Positions 1 to 7,833 of a DNA stretch of 64,000 nucleotides are shown here, in pieces. The notes under the pieces are model-generated. The model had not been told where the DNA came from. It saw only the letters and a program-made list of their open reading frames with translations, and ran no database searches. The stretch's first letter is position 1. Each line of letters opens with the position of its first letter. The DNA comes from Micromonospora sp. R77. Lineage in GTDB: Bacteria; Actinomycetota; Actinomycetes; Mycobacteriales; Micromonosporaceae. The DNA lies in contig NZ_JALDST010000001.1 in assembly GCF_022747945.1 (NCBI RefSeq), positions 5,022,001 to 5,086,000 on the forward strand, given 5' to 3'. Both the position numbers and the translations under genes were made by a program.

Positions 1-132
1 CAGAACCTGCACTTCGCCACCGGCGTCGCCGACCGGCACTACCTGCTGGCCGAGGGACGGATCGCGGAGGCGATGGAGAACTCCGAGGTGCGCTCGCGGG
101 AGCGCGAGCTGTTGGCGTACCTCGGCATCTGA
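1..132 (+). CDS. livF: ABC transporter ATP-binding protein, LivF type (C-terminal end)
   Basis: Only the last 43 residues and the TGA are in the window. They read as the tail of a LivF-type ATPase: QNLHFATGVADRHYLLAEGRI is the usual stretch after the H-loop, where the protein says the element is in use and names the on-state of the pathway, and the chain ends in a typical YLGI. It energises the importer whose binding protein and permeases follow directly on the same strand. The family is known for branched-chain amino acid uptake, but the substrate here cannot be fixed from sequence. The frame is open from base 1, so the gene starts upstream of the window. Confidence 0.85.
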   Translation, partial: QNLHFATGVADRHYLLAEGRIAEAMENSEVRSRERELLAYLGI

Positions 133-177
133 CCGACGGCTGACCCGCGCGGACCGCGCGGTACGAAAGGGATGGAC

Positions 178-1428
178 ATGCGTAGGAGCGTGGGTGTGGC
201 CGCCGCCTCGGCGGCGGTGGTGCTGGTCGCCGGCTGCGGCGGGGGTGGTCCGGCCTCCGGCGGCGACCAGAAGCTGACCGGCGACAAGATCGTGCTCGGC
301 GTGCTGAACGACCAGTCCGGGGCCTACTCGGAGCTGTCCGGCAAGAACTCGGTCAAGGCCGTGGAGCTGGCCATCGCCGACTTCAAGGCCAAGTACGGCG
401 ACAAGGCCGTCACGAAGAACATCAGCGTGGAGACCGCCGACCACCAGAACAAGCCGGACATCGCCAACAGCAAGGCCGCCGAGATGTACGACCGCAAGGG
501 CGTCGACATCATCCTGGACGTGCCCACCTCGTCGGCCGCCCTGAAGGTCGCCGACGTGGCGAAGGAGAAGAAGAAGCTCTATTTCAACATCGGTGCGGCG
601 ACCACCGACCTGACCGGCAAGAGCTGCAACAAGTACACGTTCCACTACGCGTACGACACGTACATGCTGGCCAACGGCACCGGGAGGACCACTACCGAGC
701 AGGTCGGCAAGAACTGGTACATCCTCTACCCGAACTACGCCTTCGGCCAGGACATGGAGAAGAACTTCTCCGCCGCCATCGCGCAGGCCGGCGGAAAGGT
801 GGTCGGCAAGGACGGCGCACCCTTCCCGAACACCAGCGGCGACTACTCGTCGTTCCTGCTCAAGGCGGCCGGGATGAACCCGAAGCCGCAGGTGCTGGGG
901 ACCATGCAGGCCGGCGCGGAGCTGGTGAACGTGGTCAAGCAGTACAACGAGTTCAAGCTCCGGGAGAAGGGCATCGGGCTGGCCGTGGGCCTGATGTTCA
1001 TCTCGGACATCCACTCGCTCACCCCGGCGGCGCTCGCCGGCACCACCTACACCGACGCCTGGTACTGGAACTTCGACCAGCAGAACCGCCAGTGGGCGGA
1101 CCGGTTCCAGTCCGAGACCGGCACCCGGCCGTCGTTCGCGCACGCGGCCAACTACTCCGCCGCCATGCAGTACCTGGAGGCCGTGCAGGCCGCCGGCACC
1201 GACGACGCGGACGCGGTGGTGAAGAAGCTGGAGGGCAAGGAGGTCAACGACCTCTTCCTGCGGAACGGCAAGATCCGCGCGGAGGACCACCGGGTGATCC
1301 ACGACGCGTACCTGGCCCAGGTGAAGCCGCAGGCCGAGGTGACCGAGCCCTGGGACTACGTGAAGATCCTCAAGACCATCCCCGCCGCGGAGGCGTTCCG
1401 CGCCCCCTCGCCGGACTGCAAGCTGTGA
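178..1428 (+). CDS. ABC transporter substrate-binding lipoprotein (LivK/Peripla_BP_6 family)
   Basis: Extracytoplasmic binding protein of a hydrophobic/amino-acid-type ABC importer. A lipoprotein signal (MRR start, hydrophobic run, lipobox LVAGC with Cys20) is followed by a Gly/Ser linker and a full Peripla_BP_6 fold, about 416 residues, including the opening ILGVLNDQSGAYSELSG-like strand. Two ATGs are possible, at 172 and 178. The GAAAGG at 165-170 sits 7 nt from the 178 ATG but only 1 nt from 172, so 178 is preferred. It lies 45 bp after the ATPase gene and overlaps the permease gene by 4 bp, so the set is one operon. The order ATPase-binding protein-permease-permease is a rearranged liv layout. 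Ligand unknown: amino acids, amides or aromatic acids are all used in this family. Confidence 0.85.
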   Translation: MRRSVGVAAASAAVVLVAGCGGGGPASGGDQKLTGDKIVLGVLNDQSGAYSELSGKNSVKAVELAIADFKAKYGDKAVTKNISVETADHQNKPDIANSKAAEMYDRKGVDIILDVPTSSAALKVADVAKEKKKLYFNIGAATTDLTGKSCNKYTFHYAYDTYMLANGTGRTTTEQVGKNWYILYPNYAFGQDMEKNFSAAIAQAGGKVVGKDGAPFPNTSGDYSSFLLKAAGMNPKPQVLGTMQAGAELVNVVKQYNEFKLREKGIGLAVGLMFISDIHSLTPAALAGTTYTDAWYWNFDQQNRQWADRFQSETGTRPSFAHAANYSAAMQYLEAVQAAGTDDADAVVKKLEGKEVNDLFLRNGKIRAEDHRVIHDAYLAQVKPQAEVTEPWDYVKILKTIPAAEAFRAPSPDCKL

Positions 1429-2306
1429 GTACGTTTCTGCAGAACACGTTCAACGGGTTGGTGAGCGGGGCGTTCTACGCCCTGCTCGCCCTCGGGCTGG
1501 CGGTCATCTTCGGCATGCTGCGGGTGGTGAACTTCGCCCACGGCGCGTTCTACATGCTCGGCGCGTTCGGGGCGTACGTGCTGCTCACCGAGGCGGGCGT
1601 GCCGTTCTGGGTGGCGCTGGTGGTGATGCCGGTCGGCCTGGCGGTGCTGGGCATGGCGCTGGAACGGGCCGTCATCCACCGACTCACCCGGCTCGACCCG
1701 CTCTACAACTTCCTGCTCACCTTCGGACTCACGCTGATCCTCCAGGACCTGGTGAAGTCCCGCTACGGCAGCCAGTCCAGCCCGTACGCGACGCCGTCCG
1801 CGCTGCGCGGCTCGGTCGACTTCGGGCTCTTCGACTTCCCGACGTACCGGGTCTTCATCCTCGGCTTCACCGTGCTGCTCTGCGTTGCGGTGTGGTGGGT
1901 GCTGGGCCGGACCCGGATCGGCATGGTGGTCCGGGCCGCCACCGAGCGGCCGGAGCTGACCCGTGCGCTCGGCATCGACGTGGGTCGGTGGGTCACCCCG
2001 GTCTTCGGCTTCGGCATCGGCCTGGCCGGGCTGGCCGGCGTGCTCGCCGCGCCGATGCGGGCGGTGCACCCGCTGATGGGCGCCGACCTGATCATCGTGG
2101 TCTTCGCGGTGGTGGTGATCGGCGGGCTCGGCTCGATCTTCGGCTCGGTCGCGGCCGGCTTCGGCATCGGCCTGGTCCAGGCGTGGGGCGAGGCATACCT
2201 GTCGGACTTCCCGATCGTCTCCCAGACGATCGTCTTCGTGGTGATGGCCGTCGTGCTGCTCTGGCGCCCGGCCGGCCTGTTCGGCCGTGAGGAGGCCCCG
2301 GCATGA
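1425..2306 (+). CDS. livH: Branched-chain amino acid-type ABC permease, LivH family
   Basis: Inner-membrane permease subunit of the same importer, 293 residues with about eight hydrophobic segments. The N-terminus (FNGLVSGAFYALLALGLAVIFG followed by RVVNFAHGAFYMLGAF) is the LivH signature, and the C-terminal half carries the GGLGSIFGSVAAGFGIGL loop thought to contact the ATPase. The GTG start at 1425 overlaps the stop of the binding-protein gene as GTGA, and the stop overlaps the next start as ATGA, which points to translational coupling across the operon. A much longer open frame extends upstream inside the binding-protein gene but is only a shadow. Confidence 0.88.
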   Translation: MSTFLQNTFNGLVSGAFYALLALGLAVIFGMLRVVNFAHGAFYMLGAFGAYVLLTEAGVPFWVALVVMPVGLAVLGMALERAVIHRLTRLDPLYNFLLTFGLTLILQDLVKSRYGSQSSPYATPSALRGSVDFGLFDFPTYRVFILGFTVLLCVAVWWVLGRTRIGMVVRAATERPELTRALGIDVGRWVTPVFGFGIGLAGLAGVLAAPMRAVHPLMGADLIIVVFAVVVIGGLGSIFGSVAAGFGIGLVQAWGEAYLSDFPIVSQTIVFVVMAVVLLWRPAGLFGREEAPA

Positions 2307-3313
2307 CCAGTGCCGTCGACAGCCCCGCCGAGGCGAAGGCCACCGGGTCGGGGCTGCTCACCGTGGCGCGGGCCCCCGGCTGGGTCCGGTACGCCCTGCT
2401 CGCCGTCGGTCTGGTGGTGGCGCTCTGGCTGCCCAACGGCCTCTATCCGGCGGTCGCGGTGGACATCCTCTGCTGGGCGCTCTTCGCCGTCTCGGTGGAC
2501 CTGCTGCTCGGCTTCACCGGGCTGATGTCCTTCGGGCACGCCGCCTTCTGGGGCACCTCGGCGTACCTGACGGGTCTCGTCGCGATCCACGCCGGCCTGC
2601 CCTTCCCGGTGGCCGTGCTGGCCGGTGCGCTCGGCGCGGCGCTGCTGGCGCTGCCGATCGGCTACCTGGCGGTGAGGCGGACCGGCATCTACTTCGCGAT
2701 GGTCACCCTGGCCTTCGCCCAGCTGGTCTACTACGTCGCCAACGAGTGGCGGTCGGTCACCCGGGGCGAGAACGGCCTGCAGGGCGTGCCCCGGGAGTTC
2801 TTCGGCGTGGACCTCACCGACGACTACTACTTCTACTACGCGATCCTGCCGATCGTGCTGCTCGGGCTGGCCGCCGCCTGGCGGATCGTGCACTCGCCGT
2901 TCGGTCGGGTGCTGGTCGGCATCCGCGACAACCCGGCCCGCGCCCGGGCGCTCGGCTATCCGGTGCACCGCTACAAGCTGACCGCGTTCGTGCTCTCCGG
3001 GTTCATCGCCGGGCTCGGCGGCGGGCTCTTCGCCGTCGGTCACCGCTTCGTATCGCTCGACGTGCTGCACTGGACCACCTCCGGCAAGGCGGTCATCGTC
3101 GTGGTGCTCGGCGGGATCGGCACCCTGTGGGGCGGGGTGCTCGGCGCGGCGCTGGTGGTGCGGTTGGAGGACTGGCTGTCGTTCTCCGGGTTCGAGGCGA
3201 TCGGCCTGGTCACCGGCGGCATCTTCGTCCTGGTCGTGCTGCTGTTCCGCCGCGGTCTCTGGGGCACGGTGGCCGGCCTCGCGCTGCGCCGGGGGGCCGC
3301 CCGCCGCAGATGA
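2303..3313 (+). CDS. livM: Branched-chain amino acid-type ABC permease, LivM family
   Basis: Second permease subunit, 336 residues. The family marker FGHAAFWGTSAYLTG is present in the first third and the ATPase-contact loop GGIGTLWGGVLGAALV in the last third, with about nine to ten hydrophobic stretches. Start ATG overlaps the livH stop. It should pair with LivH to form the channel for the ligand delivered by the lipoprotein encoded upstream. The operon ends here; a perfect hairpin follows at 3355-3381. Confidence 0.88.
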   Translation: MTSAVDSPAEAKATGSGLLTVARAPGWVRYALLAVGLVVALWLPNGLYPAVAVDILCWALFAVSVDLLLGFTGLMSFGHAAFWGTSAYLTGLVAIHAGLPFPVAVLAGALGAALLALPIGYLAVRRTGIYFAMVTLAFAQLVYYVANEWRSVTRGENGLQGVPREFFGVDLTDDYYFYYAILPIVLLGLAAAWRIVHSPFGRVLVGIRDNPARARALGYPVHRYKLTAFVLSGFIAGLGGGLFAVGHRFVSLDVLHWTTSGKAVIVVVLGGIGTLWGGVLGAALVVRLEDWLSFSGFEAIGLVTGGIFVLVVLLFRRGLWGTVAGLALRRGAARRR

Positions 3314-3354
3314 CCCGGCCGGCGGCGCATCCGGACGGCGCCGTCCCGACGAAT

Positions 3355-3381
3355 CCCCTGGTAGGGATCGCCTACCAGGGG
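3355..3381 (+). promoter_or_regulatory. Perfect hairpin overlapping the SD of the B12-binding gene
   Basis: Perfect 11-bp inverted repeat, CCCCTGGTAGG and CCTACCAGGGG, with a 5-nt loop GATCG. The right arm supplies the G-run (3378-3382) that is the only candidate ribosome binding site, 7 nt before the GTG at 3390. In RNA the arm would be paired and the SD hidden. It could be the livM terminator, a DNA operator, or a translational switch; the SD overlap is directly visible, the function is inference. Confidence 0.5.
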
Positions 3382-3389
3382 GTTACGTC

Positions 3390-4037
3390 GTGTCGTCAGA
3401 TCCGATCCGGGCCGGGGCCGTGGAGTCGGCCCGCAAGCAGCTCGCCACCGCCGCCGAGGACCTGGACGGCAACCGGGTCGCCGGCCAGGTCGTGGAGTCC
3501 GCCCGGGACCTGGGCGTGGTGCCGGTCTGGGAGCAGGTCTGCGTCCCGCTGCTGGCCACGCTGCGCGGCCACACCGCCGCTGAGATCGCCGTCGAGCACG
3601 CCCTGGCCGAGGGGGTCCGGGTCGGCCTGGACGTGCTGCACCGTGAGCCCGGCCGACAGTTGCCGACCGGCGGGGTGCTGATCGCGGGTGCCGAGCAGGA
3701 GCACCACTGCCTGGGCCTGCACGCGCTCGCCGCCGCGCTGCGCGAGCAGGGTCGCGGTTGCCTGCACCTCGGACCGGCGCTGCCCTGGGCGGCCCTGGCC
3801 AGCGCGGTGGTGCGGACCAGGCCGCACACGGTGGTGGTCTGGTCGCAGACCCCGGTCACCGCCCGCGCACACCGCCTGGTCCGTCTCGGCCGGGACTTCC
3901 CCGGGGTACGCGTGCACGGCGCCGGCCCCGGCTGGATCGAACCGGCCGCGCCGCCCTCGATCCGCCTGACCTCCCTCTCCGCCGCCCTCGCCGCCTGTCT
4001 CACCCCGCCCGGAGCGGCGTCCCGACCCACCCGGTGA
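3390..4037 (+). CDS. Stand-alone cobalamin (B12)-binding domain protein, CarH-like without HTH
   Basis: A 215-residue cytosolic protein. Residues about 30-85 look like the helical bundle of B12-binding regulators, with the W47...VEH68-70 pattern. Residues 95-205 form a Rossmann-like B12 domain: GVLIAGAEQEHHCLGLH has E104 and H106 followed by LG, the place where CarH/LitR proteins and methionine synthase carry the cobalt-ligand histidine, and is followed by RGCLHLGPALPWAALA. Unlike CarH or LitR there is no MerR-type DNA-binding domain, so it may sense B12 or light through a partner, or act as a corrinoid carrier. GTG start; the SD lies in a hairpin. Monocistronic, with the livM gene upstream and an exporter operator downstream. 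Family assignment is fairly sure, role is not. Confidence 0.75.
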   Translation: MSSDPIRAGAVESARKQLATAAEDLDGNRVAGQVVESARDLGVVPVWEQVCVPLLATLRGHTAAEIAVEHALAEGVRVGLDVLHREPGRQLPTGGVLIAGAEQEHHCLGLHALAAALREQGRGCLHLGPALPWAALASAVVRTRPHTVVVWSQTPVTARAHRLVRLGRDFPGVRVHGAGPGWIEPAAPPSIRLTSLSAALAACLTPPGAASRPTR

Positions 4038-4065
4038 GGCGCGGTGGCGTGACCTCGACCACAAA

Positions 4066-4107
4066 CGATACGGATCGGTTCCGTATCGAAACCCTCTCAC
4101 CTAGGCT
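4066..4107 (+). promoter_or_regulatory. TetR-type operator and promoter of the DHA2 exporter
   Basis: A perfect 9-bp inverted repeat, CGATACGGA and TCCGTATCG with a 5-nt spacer (4066-4088), typical of TetR-family operators. It overlaps a candidate promoter: -35 TTCCGT (4079-4084), 17-nt spacer, -10 TAGGCT (4102-4107). A related half site TTTCGTATC lies near 4131-4139. Binding by the TetR protein encoded at 5754 would block RNA polymerase. The repeat is seen; the regulator pairing is inferred from position. Confidence 0.6.
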
Positions 4108-4173
4108 CAGGCCCGTTACGAGTCTGCCCCGTTTCGTATCTGCGACACGGGTGAGCCGGGGGGAGCACCGGAC

Positions 4174-5742
4174 ATGGAACCGCACGAGAACACCGGACAT
4201 CCGAGGAGGTGGGCGATCCTCGGGGTGCTGGTGATCAGCCTCCTCGTCGTCGTCCTCGACAACACCATCCTCAACGTGGCGCTGCGTACGCTCGCCGACC
4301 CGGTGCACGGCCTCGGGGCCAGCCAGGGGGAGCTGGAATGGGCGATCAACTCCTACACCCTGGTCTTCGCCGGGCTGCTGTTCACCTTCGGCGTGCTCGG
4401 TGACCGGGTCGGCCGCAAGCGCTTCCTGGTGATCGGCCTGGTCCTCTTCGGCCTGGCGTCGCTGCTGTCGGCGTACGCGCAGAGCCCCGCGCAGCTGGTC
4501 GGTGCCCGCGCCCTGATGGGCATCGGTGGCGCGGCCATCATGCCGGTCACCCTGTCGATCATCTCCAACGTCTTCGACCCGCGCGAGCGCGGCCGGGCGA
4601 TCGGCGTCTGGGCCGGGGCGGTGGGGCTCGCCGTCGCGATCGGTCCGATCCTCGGTGGCGCCCTGCTGGAGCACTACTGGTGGGGTTCGGTCTTCCTGAT
4701 CAACGTGCCGGTGGTCGTGGCCGGCGTGGTGCTGGTCGCCCTGCTGGTGCCGGAGTCCCGCGACCCGCAGCCGGGCCGGGTGGACCTGCTCGGCGTGCTG
4801 CTGTCGGTGGTCGGCCTGGTGGCGCTCACCTACGGCATCATCGACGGCGGTGAGCACGGCTTCGACCGGCCCGTCGTCTGGGCCGCGATCCTCGGCGGCC
4901 TCGCGGTGCTCGGCTGGTTCGTCGTGCACGAGCTGCGCAGCGACCACCCGTCGCTGGACGTCCGGCTGTTCCGGGTGCCCCGGTTCGCCGCGCCGGTGGC
5001 GATGGTCGGCCTGATCTTCTTCGCCGCGATGGGGGTGATGTTCTTCAGCTCGTTCTACCTCCAGCTGGTCCGGGGCTACCGCCCGCTGGAGACCGGCCTG
5101 CTCTTCCTCCCGTTCGCCGCCGCTCAGCTGATCTTCGCCCCGCGCAGCGCCGCGATGGTCCGCCGGTACGGCGGCCGGGCGGTCTCGGCGGTCGGGCTGG
5201 CGCTGACCGTGGTGGCGCTGGGCGCGTTCGCGTTCGTCGACGCGACCACCCCGATCTGGGTGGTGCTGGTCTTCTTCTTCCTCCAGGGCGCCGGCATGGC
5301 CAACATCATGCCGCCGGCCACCGAGTCGATCATGTCGGCGCTGCCCCGGGAGAAGGCCGGCGTCGGCTCGGCGGTCAGCAACACCGTCCGCCAGGTGGCC
5401 GGTGCGCTCGGGGTCGCGGTGCTCGGCTCGGTGCTCTCCGCGGTCTACCGCAACGACGTCGCCTCGGCGCTCGCCGGCCTGCCCGCCCCGGCCCGGGAGG
5501 CCGCCGACGAGTCCCTCTCCGGCGCGTACGCGGCGGCGGCCCGGCTCGGGCCGGCCGGCCCGAAGCTGATCGCGGCGGCCAACGACTCGTTCGTCTCGGC
5601 GATGCACTGGGCGGCGGCGCTCTCCGCCGTGGTGGCCGCCCTGGGCATCCTCATCGTGCTGCGCTGGATGCCCGGCCGCCCGGCGGTCCCGTCGACCCCC
5701 GCGCGACCGGGCCCCGAGCGGGAGTTGGCCGCAACCGCCTAG
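4174..5742 (+). CDS. MFS drug exporter, DHA2 (14-TM) family
   Basis: A proton-coupled exporter of 522 residues with about 14 predicted membrane segments. It opens with [22 protein letters not shown], the classical DHA2 N-terminus ending in the LDNTI motif D1, followed by motif A (GDRVGRKR) after TM2 and motif C (GPILGGALL) in TM5. Such proteins expel antibiotics, dyes or own metabolites. The G-rich SD at 4158-4164 precedes the ATG. Upstream lies an inverted-repeat operator, and a TetR gene follows 11 bp downstream, the standard arrangement of substrate-inducible efflux. Substrate unknown. Confidence 0.88.
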   Translation: MEPHENTGHPRRWAILGVLVISLLVVVLDNTILNVALRTLADPVHGLGASQGELEWAINSYTLVFAGLLFTFGVLGDRVGRKRFLVIGLVLFGLASLLSAYAQSPAQLVGARALMGIGGAAIMPVTLSIISNVFDPRERGRAIGVWAGAVGLAVAIGPILGGALLEHYWWGSVFLINVPVVVAGVVLVALLVPESRDPQPGRVDLLGVLLSVVGLVALTYGIIDGGEHGFDRPVVWAAILGGLAVLGWFVVHELRSDHPSLDVRLFRVPRFAAPVAMVGLIFFAAMGVMFFSSFYLQLVRGYRPLETGLLFLPFAAAQLIFAPRSAAMVRRYGGRAVSAVGLALTVVALGAFAFVDATTPIWVVLVFFFLQGAGMANIMPPATESIMSALPREKAGVGSAVSNTVRQVAGALGVAVLGSVLSAVYRNDVASALAGLPAPAREAADESLSGAYAAAARLGPAGPKLIAAANDSFVSAMHWAAALSAVVAALGILIVLRWMPGRPAVPSTPARPGPERELAATA

Positions 5743-5753
5743 GTTGGGCGACA

Positions 5754-6362
5754 ATGTCTGACATGACTTCCACCGCCGATGCTCCGCGGTCGCCCGGGCG
5801 ACCGCGGAGCGTCCGCGCGGACGAGGCGATCGTCCAGGCCACCCTCGACCTGCTCGCCGAGGGCAGCACCATCGAGGCGCTCTCCATCGAGGCGATCGCC
5901 GCCCGGGCCGGGGTCGGCAAGGCCACCATCTACCGGCGCTGGTCCGGCAAGGACGCGCTGCTGCTGGACGCGCTGCGCCGGCTCAAGGGCGTCATGCCGC
6001 AGCCGGCCGGTCACTCCGTCCGCGACGACCTGGTCGTGCTGGTCGGCGCCGTGGGGCTCAACCTCGACCCGCGCGCCGCCAAGATCATGCCGTGCCTGGT
6101 GCCCGAGGTGAACCGCAGCCCGGACCACTTCCAGCTCTACCAGAACATCATCGAGCCCCGCCGGAAGCTGATGCGCGAGGTGCTCCAGCGCGGCGTGACC
6201 AGCGGCGAACTGCGCGCCGACCTCGACATCGAGCTGGTGATGGCGCTGCTCACCGGGCCCATGCTGATCCAGCGGATGCTGCGCTGGCACCCCGAGCTGG
6301 ACGACCGGGTCCTGCCCGACCGGATCGTCGACGCCGTCCTGGAGGGCATCCGCGCCCGCTGA
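5754..6362 (+). CDS. TetR family transcriptional regulator
   Basis: A 202-residue repressor. Residues 24-70 form the TetR HTH, with the recognition helix region in AIAARAGVGKATIYRRW. The C-terminal half is a TetR_C-like helical ligand domain. It is 11 bp after the exporter gene, with a candidate own -10, TAGGTT (5740-5745), 8 nt before the ATG, so it may also be made from a leaderless transcript. Most likely it represses the exporter through the 4066-4088 repeat and releases it when an exported compound binds. A second in-frame ATG at 5763 is possible; neither start has a clear SD. Confidence 0.85.
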   Translation: MSDMTSTADAPRSPGRPRSVRADEAIVQATLDLLAEGSTIEALSIEAIAARAGVGKATIYRRWSGKDALLLDALRRLKGVMPQPAGHSVRDDLVVLVGAVGLNLDPRAAKIMPCLVPEVNRSPDHFQLYQNIIEPRRKLMREVLQRGVTSGELRADLDIELVMALLTGPMLIQRMLRWHPELDDRVLPDRIVDAVLEGIRAR

Positions 6363-6464
6363 CCGGGCCCGGGCGGAGGCCCGTGGTGGTCGTCCAGCGG
6401 TGGGCGGCGTCGCTCACCCCGGTACACCCACGGAGGCGGCAGCCCGACTAGGATCCAGCTCACT

Positions 6465-7775
6465 ATGCTCATCCAGCGCATCCGCCGGATCGCCGCCGAC
6501 GCGTCGGCCGATCACACCGCGCGTCCCCGAGTCACCCTGCCGAACTGGCTCCTCATCCCCGGCCTGGCCCTGCTGGTCCTCTCGGTCGCGGCATACGTCG
6601 CCTTCGTGCGCGACCACCCGTTCCGGGGGACGGACTTCAACATGTACCTCGGGGCCGCCCACGCGTTCCTCGACGGGGAGCCCGTCTACCAGCTCGGCTA
6701 CACCAGGCTGCAGCTGCCCTACACCTACCCGCCGATCACCCTGCCGTTCCTGGTCCCGCTGACCTGGTTCGACGACCGGACCGCGCTCAACCTGATGAAC
6801 GCGGTGGGTGTCGTGGCGATGCTCGCGGCGCTCTGGTTCACCACCCGGATCCTCGGGTACGAGGGCACCCGCGGCCGGCTCGGTCTGGTGGCCGCCGCCG
6901 GCGCGGTGGTGCTCTGGACCGAGCCGCTGCAGCGCAACCTCGACCTGGGGCAGATCAACATCTTCGTCATGCTGCTCGTCGTGGCGGACCTGGCGCTGCC
7001 CGACCGCAGCCGGTTCAAGGGCGTACTCATCGGCGCGGCGACCGCGACCAAGCTGCTGCCCGGCCTCTTCGTGGTCTATCTGCTGCTCACCCGGCGGTTC
7101 CGCGCCGCGGTCGTGGCGGCCGGCACCTTCGTCGGGCTCACGCTGCTGGGCGCCGTCATCCAGCCCGGCGGGTCCTACGACTACTGGCTGACCGGGCGGG
7201 CGTTCGACTCGCACCGGGTGCTGATGACCTCCGGCCCCCGGTACGGCGGCAACCAGTCCCTGCAGGGCTTCACCGCGCGCCTGCTGCAGACCGACGAGCA
7301 GAACACCATCTGGTGGATGGCGTCGGTGGTCGTGGTGCTGGTCGCCGGGCTCGCCCTGGCGACCGCGCTCCAGCGGCACGGCGAGGAGGCCATGGCGCTG
7401 GTCGTCGTCGGCTTCACCATGCTGCTCATCTCGCCGGTGAGCTGGTCGCACTACTGGCTCTGGATCGGCCCGATGGCCATCGTGCTCGTCGACGTCGTCC
7501 GCCGCTCGGCCGGCGTGGCCCGGGTGGTCGCCGGCGTCGTGGCGGTCGCTGCGATCCTGCCCTTCCTCATGTGGCCGATCACCTACCGGGGCGGGCTCCT
7601 CCCGAGGGGCCTGATCTGGTCGGCGGGTCGCCTGCAGGGGCCGGCGCAGCGCTTCGCGGTCGACCCGTACGTGCCGACGGTGCTGGTGCTCTTCGTGCTC
7701 GCCGCGCTGTGGCTGTACCGTCGGGCACGGGCGGAACAGCCGGTCGTGCCGGCCGTCGGCACCACCGGTGCCTGA
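6465..7775 (+). CDS. GT87-type (DUF2029) polyprenol-phosphate-dependent mannosyltransferase-like membrane protein
   Basis: A 436-residue integral membrane glycosyltransferase with about ten to twelve hydrophobic segments. The first extracytoplasmic loop after TM1 carries GTDFNMYLGAAHAF and then QLPYTYPPI, the Asp-containing loop and YPP motif typical of GT87/GT-C enzymes such as mycobacterial alpha-1,2-mannosyltransferases that use decaprenyl-phosphate mannose to extend lipoglycans. Exact sugar and acceptor are unknown. TAGGAT (6449-6454) lies 10 nt before the ATG and there is no good SD, suggesting near-leaderless transcription. A membrane acyltransferase follows 58 bp downstream, so both may decorate one envelope glycan. 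Confidence 0.8.
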   Translation: MLIQRIRRIAADASADHTARPRVTLPNWLLIPGLALLVLSVAAYVAFVRDHPFRGTDFNMYLGAAHAFLDGEPVYQLGYTRLQLPYTYPPITLPFLVPLTWFDDRTALNLMNAVGVVAMLAALWFTTRILGYEGTRGRLGLVAAAGAVVLWTEPLQRNLDLGQINIFVMLLVVADLALPDRSRFKGVLIGAATATKLLPGLFVVYLLLTRRFRAAVVAAGTFVGLTLLGAVIQPGGSYDYWLTGRAFDSHRVLMTSGPRYGGNQSLQGFTARLLQTDEQNTIWWMASVVVVLVAGLALATALQRHGEEAMALVVVGFTMLLISPVSWSHYWLWIGPMAIVLVDVVRRSAGVARVVAGVVAVAAILPFLMWPITYRGGLLPRGLIWSAGRLQGPAQRFAVDPYVPTVLVLFVLAALWLYRRARAEQPVVPAVGTTGA

Positions 7776-7833
7776 TCAAGTCCGATGGCCGACGGCGGCT
7801 CGCGACCGCCTCGAAGACCAGGAGAAGACGTCG

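Noticed and set aside
1092..1424. N-terminal extension of LivH inside the binding-protein gene
   Set aside because: Arg/Gly/Pro-rich and not hydrophobic; the coupled GTG at 1425 begins exactly at the family start.
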